This document shows, piece after piece, positions 16,059 to 19,294 of a stretch of 19,294 bases of DNA. The translations under genes and the position numbers were made by a program. The notes beneath the pieces are model-generated. The model ran no database searches. It saw only the letters and a program-made list of their open reading frames with translations, and was not told the DNA's origin. The first letter of the stretch is position 1. The number at the start of each line of letters is the position of its first letter. Source of the stretch: Pseudomonadota bacterium (GTDB lineage Bacteria; Myxococcota; UBA9042; PHBI01); NCBI GenBank assembly GCA_005788935.1, contig SYAK01000282.1, positions 1 to 19,294 of the forward strand, written 5' to 3'.

Positions 16059-16170
16059 GGCGGGCTCCGTGGCGTCGCGCGGCGCTCGGGACGCCGGTCC
16101 ACCCCGACGCGCGCTGAGCCCGCTGCCGACGCAGCGTCTCACGAGGGACCGCAGCGTGGCAACGGGCATC

Positions 16171-16208
16171 GCATCTGGCCCATCCGGCCCCATCCGGCCA
16201 TTGGGGCC
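16171..16208. repeat. Three degenerate 10-bp tandem units with overlapping inverted repeat
   Basis: GCATCTGGCC, CATCCGGCCC and CATCCGGCCA follow one another (16171-16200). GGCCCCA and TGGGGCC (16186-16208) form a 7-bp inverted repeat over the same bases. They lie between the LeuA-domain gene stop and the HAD start. No T-run follows, so a terminator role is doubtful. Confidence 0.4.
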
Positions 16209-16235
16209 ACCGACACCGACCCCGCACGCGTCCGA

Positions 16236-16820
16236 TCAGCCGAGCGACTTCCGGGCGCGCTCGATGGTCTCGCTGTAGCTCGCGGTCTCGACGAGGTCGG
16301 CGAGGCGGGCGACGTACCTGTCGGCGAGGTCCTGCCGGCTGCGGCGACGGGCGTCGGCGATCCAGCCGTAGACGCGCAGGACGGCGCGCTCGGCGTTGAC
16401 GAAGTGCTGGACGGCCTGCAGCACGACGGCCGCAGAGGAGGCCGAGATCGACGGGGAGGTGTGCTGGAACTCGAAGCGGCGGCCGCCCGCGTTCTCGAGC
16501 GTGACGCGCACGGTGCCAGGCGCGTCCGAACGCGAGCCGTCCTTGAGATCGCGAAAATCGGTCGTGATGGCAAACGCCGCGAAATGGATGTGCGCGAGCG
16601 AGGGGTATTCAGGCATCAATGCCGCCTGAAGCCCCTTGAAAAGAGCGTCGACGAGGCCTACGCCCTCACCGGCGATGTCGCGCCCATTCAGGGTCGTGCG
16701 GATGGCGGCGCGCCCCGAGGCGAGGTCCTCGGTCAGCGTGTAGGACGCGACCTGAAGGTCCATGTAGTCGGCCCCGAGGATCTCGCGGGTGATGGCGGCG
16801 ATGTCTTGCTGGGTCCTCAT
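16236..16820 (-). CDS. Stand-alone LeuA dimerisation/allosteric-domain protein
   Basis: This 194-residue soluble protein lacks any TIM-barrel catalytic domain. About residues 18-150 resemble the C-terminal regulatory domain of 2-isopropylmalate/citramalate synthases (LeuA_dimer). A first beta-alpha unit has MDLQVASYTLTEDL, ATIR-like strand AAIRTTLNGRDIAGEG, then LVDALFKGLQAAL. A second unit has HIHFAAFAITTDF, TVRVTLENAGGRRFEFQH and TSPSISASSAAVVLQAVQHF. In LeuA this domain binds the feedback inhibitor leucine; as a separate protein its partner and ligand are unknown. A further helical tail of about 45 residues follows. ATG 16820 has a strong AGGAGGAG ribosome site. It lies 177 bp upstream of the HAD gene; no leu gene is in view. 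Family call fairly firm, role unknown. Confidence 0.85.
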   Translation of the reverse strand: MRTQQDIAAITREILGADYMDLQVASYTLTEDLASGRAAIRTTLNGRDIAGEGVGLVDALFKGLQAALMPEYPSLAHIHFAAFAITTDFRDLKDGSRSDAPGTVRVTLENAGGRRFEFQHTSPSISASSAAVVLQAVQHFVNAERAVLRVYGWIADARRRSRQDLADRYVARLADLVETASYSETIERARKSLG

Positions 16821-17087
16821 GGTCTCCTCCTTGTCGGGCTGGCCGCGGGCTGCGGGACGGGCATGTGGCGAGCGCCCCCTAGGCAAGCGCTTCGGCGCGC
16901 CGCTGCATTCCCGGCAGCCGCATGGTAGCGCGCGGGCGCGGGCCGGTTCCAGAAAAGCGCCCGATTCGCCCCGATTCGCACGACCCGTCGTCAGCCGAGA
17001 CGCGGGGGGTGGACGGCGAGGGCGCCCGATGCGAGCCGATGGGAGCCACGCGAGCCACGCTCTGGCGCAGGAGACATCGGGTGACGA
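16821..17087. other. Intergenic region with short tandem repeats
   Basis: This 267-bp gap precedes the LeuA-domain gene. It holds exact tandem pairs of CCCGATTCGC (16960-16979) and GAGCCACGC (17043-17060). On the minus strand a TACCAT-like -10 occurs near 16920-16925 with no convincing -35. No open frame with coding character, RNA gene or clear terminator was seen. Confidence 0.4.
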
Positions 17088-17837
17088 TCAGGCGGGGCCG
17101 TCGGGAGAGGGCGCGGAGAGGCCGAGGGCTGCGAGCAGGCCGAGGAGGTCGGCGGGCGGTGGCGACTCGAGCCGGACGGGGCTCCGCGCGACCGGGTGTT
17201 CGAACGTGAGGCGCCACGCGTGGAGGGCTGGGCGGTCGAAGGCGGAGACGCCCGGGCGGAGCGCGCGCGGCCCGTAGCGCACGTCGCCGACGATGGGCCA
17301 CCCCGCGGCCGCGAGCTGGGCCCGGATCTGGTGCTTGCGCCCCGTCAGCAGCGTCACGGCGAGGAGGGCGTGCCCCTGCGACGACGCGACCTGACGGAAG
17401 ACGAGGGCCGCGCGCTTTGCGTGCGGGGCCGAGGGCGCGACGACACGGACCCCGTGGTCGTCTTCGAGGAGGGCGTGCTCGAGGCGCCCCTCGGGTGGCG
17501 GGGCTCCCTCGACGACCGCGAGGTAGGTCTTGCTCGCGCGCTCACCCAGGCCCGGGTCGGCGCGCCCCGCGAAGGCCTCGGCGAGCCGGGAGGCGGCCTT
17601 GGAGGTGCGGGCGAGGACAAGCACCCCCGAGGTGTTGCGATCGAGCCGGTGAACAAGCCCAACGTAGACATTGCCGGGCTTTTGATACGTGTCGCGCAGA
17701 TAGGTGGCGGCGCGACTGACCGCGTTGTCATCGCCAGCTTGAGCACCCTGCGAGAGCAGCCCGGCTGGCTTGTCGATGACGAGGAGGTGGTTGTCCTCGA
17801 GTAGAATCGAGAGCCCGGGGGGCGGCGTCGGAGGCAT
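17088..17837 (-). CDS. RluA-family RNA pseudouridine synthase
   Basis: This 249-residue enzyme would convert specific uridines in rRNA or tRNA to pseudouridine. The catalytic motif is HRLDRNTSG with Asp66 (residues 63-71), preceded by LLVIDKPAGLLSQG. Later come KTYLAVVEG, LLTGRKHQIRAQLAAAGWPI, VGDVRYG and LHAWRLTFEHPV, in the usual family order. There is no N-terminal S4 RNA-binding domain, and the length fits the short RluA subgroup; the target base cannot be told. ATG 17837 is chosen because the family core starts there. It follows the upstream gene's TGA by 2 bp, so translation is probably coupled to the surface-protein gene. The frame continues upstream without stop through that gene in another frame, which is not coding. 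Confidence 0.93.
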   Translation of the reverse strand: MPPTPPPGLSILLEDNHLLVIDKPAGLLSQGAQAGDDNAVSRAATYLRDTYQKPGNVYVGLVHRLDRNTSGVLVLARTSKAASRLAEAFAGRADPGLGERASKTYLAVVEGAPPPEGRLEHALLEDDHGVRVVAPSAPHAKRAALVFRQVASSQGHALLAVTLLTGRKHQIRAQLAAAGWPIVGDVRYGPRALRPGVSAFDRPALHAWRLTFEHPVARSPVRLESPPPADLLGLLAALGLSAPSPDGPA

Positions 17838-17839
17838 CG

Positions 17840-18538
17840 TCAGGTCCCGGTACGCCGGTTTCGGGCGACCAGCAGCCCGGCGAGAGCTGCGAGGAGGCCA
17901 GCGGCGCCAGCGGCACCACAGCCCGGGACGCCGCCGCCGCCCGCGCGAGGGGGCGACGAGGGCGACGCGATCGTCTCGAGGCGGCACGCGTCCGCGGTGA
18001 GCGCGACGACCCGGATCCGGTGCCGAGCCTCTGCGGGACCGTCCTCCGGGCCATCGCTCCGGACGTCGAGTTGAAGCCCGCAATCGATACCGGCCTCGGG
18101 CGGCGGATAGGTCGGGCTGAAGCGGCTCGGATGGACACATCCGACATTCCGGGAATAACAGTCCTCTCGCTGCGCGGCCACCTGCGTCCGCACCTCGCGC
18201 GACCACGCCTCGTAGGCGGCTCGGGAGAGGAGACGGGTGTTCGCGCCGTGCATCTCGACATCGAGACGGAAGACCACCTCGGGGGTGCTGGCCGAGAACA
18301 CGGCATGCGTGCCGATCGCGCGCTGATTCGCGGGGAACGCCACGATGACCCAGTCGGGATCGGTCAGTCCCTCGAGGCCGACCCTCGTCTCGACGAGACG
18401 CCGCCCAGGCGCGGGCATCGGAGGAACGTCGGCGCGAGCGTCGCCCGCGAGACCGAGCAGACCCACAAAGACGAACAGGCCCGTGAGCCCCGAGTGGCGT
18501 GATACCCCGAACATCGTCAACCCGGCATGGCCCCGCAT
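17840..18538 (-). CDS. Secreted protein with MYXO-CTERM-like C-terminal sorting signal
   Basis: This 232-residue protein has an N-terminal signal peptide (hydrophobic LTGLFVFVGLLGLAG, cleavage after ARA at about 36). It ends at about 200-229 in GGGGVPGCGAAG, a hydrophobic stretch (LLAALAGLLVA) and NRR. This Gly-rich/GC/helix/Arg layout matches MYXO-CTERM tails, which in Myxococcota send proteins to the cell surface after processing at the Cys (here C207). The mature part has four Cys (127, 134, 153, 185) and no recognised domain. ATG 18538 has GGAGG 8 nt upstream. A consensus sigma-54 promoter lies 58-73 bp upstream. The gene is followed after 2 bp by the pseudouridine synthase. Function unknown. 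Confidence 0.82.
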   Translation of the reverse strand: MRGHAGLTMFGVSRHSGLTGLFVFVGLLGLAGDARADVPPMPAPGRRLVETRVGLEGLTDPDWVIVAFPANQRAIGTHAVFSASTPEVVFRLDVEMHGANTRLLSRAAYEAWSREVRTQVAAQREDCYSRNVGCVHPSRFSPTYPPPEAGIDCGLQLDVRSDGPEDGPAEARHRIRVVALTADACRLETIASPSSPPRAGGGGVPGCGAAGAAGLLAALAGLLVARNRRTGT

Positions 18539-18561
18539 CGTCTGCGCCTCCAGCGCCAGTG

Positions 18562-18577
18562 TGGCACGAACTTTGCC
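18562..18577 (+). promoter_or_regulatory. Second sigma-54 -24/-12 element, plus strand
   Basis: TGGCACGAACTTTGCC matches TGGCACR-N4-TTGC with exact GG-N10-GC spacing; only the last base (C rather than A/T) departs. It faces the minus-strand element at 18596-18611. Transcription from it would start near 18588 and run antisense into the gene at 18624. No plus-strand gene follows, so it may be non-productive or make an antisense RNA. Confidence 0.4.
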
Positions 18578-18595
18578 GGGCCGCACCGATTCGTT

Positions 18596-18611
18596 CGCAA
18601 GCAGTGTGCCA
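18596..18611 (-). promoter_or_regulatory. Sigma-54 (RpoN) promoter of the MYXO-CTERM gene
   Basis: On the minus strand the element reads TGGCACACTGCTTGCG, with exact TGGCAC, 5-nt spacer and TTGC. The start of transcription would be near 18585, leaving a leader of about 47 nt with GGAGG before ATG 18538. The element lies in an 85-bp gap between genes, as expected of a true promoter. Confidence 0.65.
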
Positions 18612-18623
18612 GGTGTGCGCTGG

Positions 18624-19294
18624 TCATGCGTCCTCTGGCAGGGCGCGGCGGATCCACGGGTCCGTGATGCTCGCCCGAACATCCTTCGCCTGGTCGGAGA
18701 GCCCAAGGACCTCGAGCATGCGCCCGAGGTGGAAACGGCACTCCGAGGCGGGACCTGGCTCCGTCGCACCCGCCACCGCGCTGCGCATCAGCGCGACAGC
18801 CCGCTCGCGCTGTCCGAGGCGCCACAAGACGGGGGCGAGGGCCAGCGCGACAGCCGAGCGCGGAGCGTGGGCCTCCATCGCGGCGTTGGCGGCGCCCTCG
18901 GCGAGCGGCCAAAGCACGGCCTCCGCGCCGAGCAGGTCCCCGCGCGACGCGAGCGCCCTTCCGATCGCGAGGGCGCGGGCTGGCGCGGGGAGCGATGCCA
19001 GGCCCGGTTGTTCGAGGTGCCACAGGATGGCGCCAGCATCGCCCGCCTCGAGAAGCGCTGCGAGCCTGTCGGGCGGGTCGGCGAGCGCGTTGGCGATCGC
19101 GCGCCGTCGGTCGCGCGCCACGACGAAGAGCGCCTCGCCCGGCATGCCGTCCTCGATGACGCGCAGAAAAGCCAGCACGCTCTCATGCAGGTCGCCGGCA
19201 ATCACAATCAGATCGGTTTCCTGCAGCGCTTGCATGGCATCCGCACTGGCTGTCAGCATGGGCCCGGCTGCACTGCCGGCAAGCTGATTGGCCA
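18624..19294 (-). CDS. Unrecognised helical protein, 5' end beyond the window
   Basis: The frame is open from the right edge to TGA at 18624. An ATG at 19259 would give 211 residues, but no ribosome site precedes it, and the 11 upstream codons (ANQLAGSAAGP) read like coding sequence, so the gene probably begins outside. Visible parts are a beta-like ETDLIVIAGDLHESVLAFL with an EALFVVARDRRRAIANAL segment, then Ala/Leu-rich helical pairs resembling TPR-like repeats (ALASRGDLLGAEAVLWPLAE, then APVLWRLGQRERAVALMRSA). No membrane segment or catalytic motif is seen. No family is recognised and no function is proposed. It ends 85 bp before the start of the MYXO-CTERM gene, which has its own promoter. 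Confidence 0.65.
   Translation of the reverse strand, partial: ANQLAGSAAGPMLTASADAMQALQETDLIVIAGDLHESVLAFLRVIEDGMPGEALFVVARDRRRAIANALADPPDRLAALLEAGDAGAILWHLEQPGLASLPAPARALAIGRALASRGDLLGAEAVLWPLAEGAANAAMEAHAPRSAVALALAPVLWRLGQRERAVALMRSAVAGATEPGPASECRFHLGRMLEVLGLSDQAKDVRASITDPWIRRALPEDA

Noticed and set aside
16186..16208. Inverted repeat as terminator of the LeuA-domain gene
   Set aside because: No T-run follows on the minus strand, and the repeat arises from tandem decamers.
13484..16928. Long plus-strand frames opposite the OPA, HAD and LeuA-domain genes
   Set aside because: They read as Glu/Arg/Asp/His-rich mirror images of the real minus-strand genes and have no recognisable domain.
16960..17060. 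Short tandem pairs (10 bp and 9 bp) as a CRISPR or attachment site
   Set aside because: Only two copies each, no spacers, no integrase or cas gene nearby.

Overview
The window is very GC-rich, densely coding bacterial DNA that most likely comes from a member of the Myxococcota (former Deltaproteobacteria). Supporting signs are strong G/C bias at third codon positions, a protein ending in a MYXO-CTERM-like sorting tail (Gly-rich, Gly-Cys, hydrophobic stretch, Arg), several secreted lipoproteins with relaxed lipoboxes, a PEGA-like envelope protein, and exact -24/-12 promoter elements for sigma-54, a sigma factor these bacteria use heavily. The genus cannot be named from the sequence alone. No CRISPR array, transposase, rRNA or tRNA was seen, and no stretch longer than about 300 bases lacks a gene.

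Layout, left to right. (1) 1-1065, minus: comM/YifB AAA+ ATPase, cut by the window edge, behind a consensus sigma-54 promoter. (2) 1066-1281: a divergent control region with four copies of a TGTCCCAYG motif lying 80-170 bp upstream of that promoter, where sigma-54 activators normally bind. (3) 1282-4131: a NIF3-family metal protein (plus), a DUF1285-like protein (minus) and poly(A) polymerase pcnB (plus). (4) 4188-10550, minus: a POT-family peptide transporter, an outer-membrane BBP2-type porin coupled to it by a GTGA overlap, and a PHP-domain (CehA/McbA-like) lipoprotein with a His-rich tail. (5) 10604-11263: infC with its own terminator, without the usual rpmI-rplT partners and with an unresolved 5' end. 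(6) 11401-12804: an envelope protein with a PEGA-like segment. (7) 12949-16820, minus: a stand-alone LeuA dimerisation-domain protein, a HAD hydrolase, an OPA-family organophosphate/phosphate antiporter and a lipoprotein with a duplicated four-cysteine module; the last two genes join through a hairpin holding the stop codon in its loop. (8) 17088-18538, minus: an RluA-family pseudouridine synthase placed 2 bp after a MYXO-CTERM-like surface protein that has its own sigma-54 promoter. (9) 18624-19294, minus: the C-terminal part of an unrecognised helical protein.

Functional reading. The POT-porin-PHP block looks like an uptake-and-processing unit spanning both membranes. The HAD-OPA-lipoprotein block looks like phosphorylated-metabolite handling. 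The most notable regulatory signals are three exact TGGCAC-N5-TTGC elements, one before comM together with a candidate activator array and two facing each other before the MYXO-CTERM gene. The comM arrangement suggests that a DNA-uptake/recombination helicase is under activator-dependent sigma-54 control; this is an inference from sequence.
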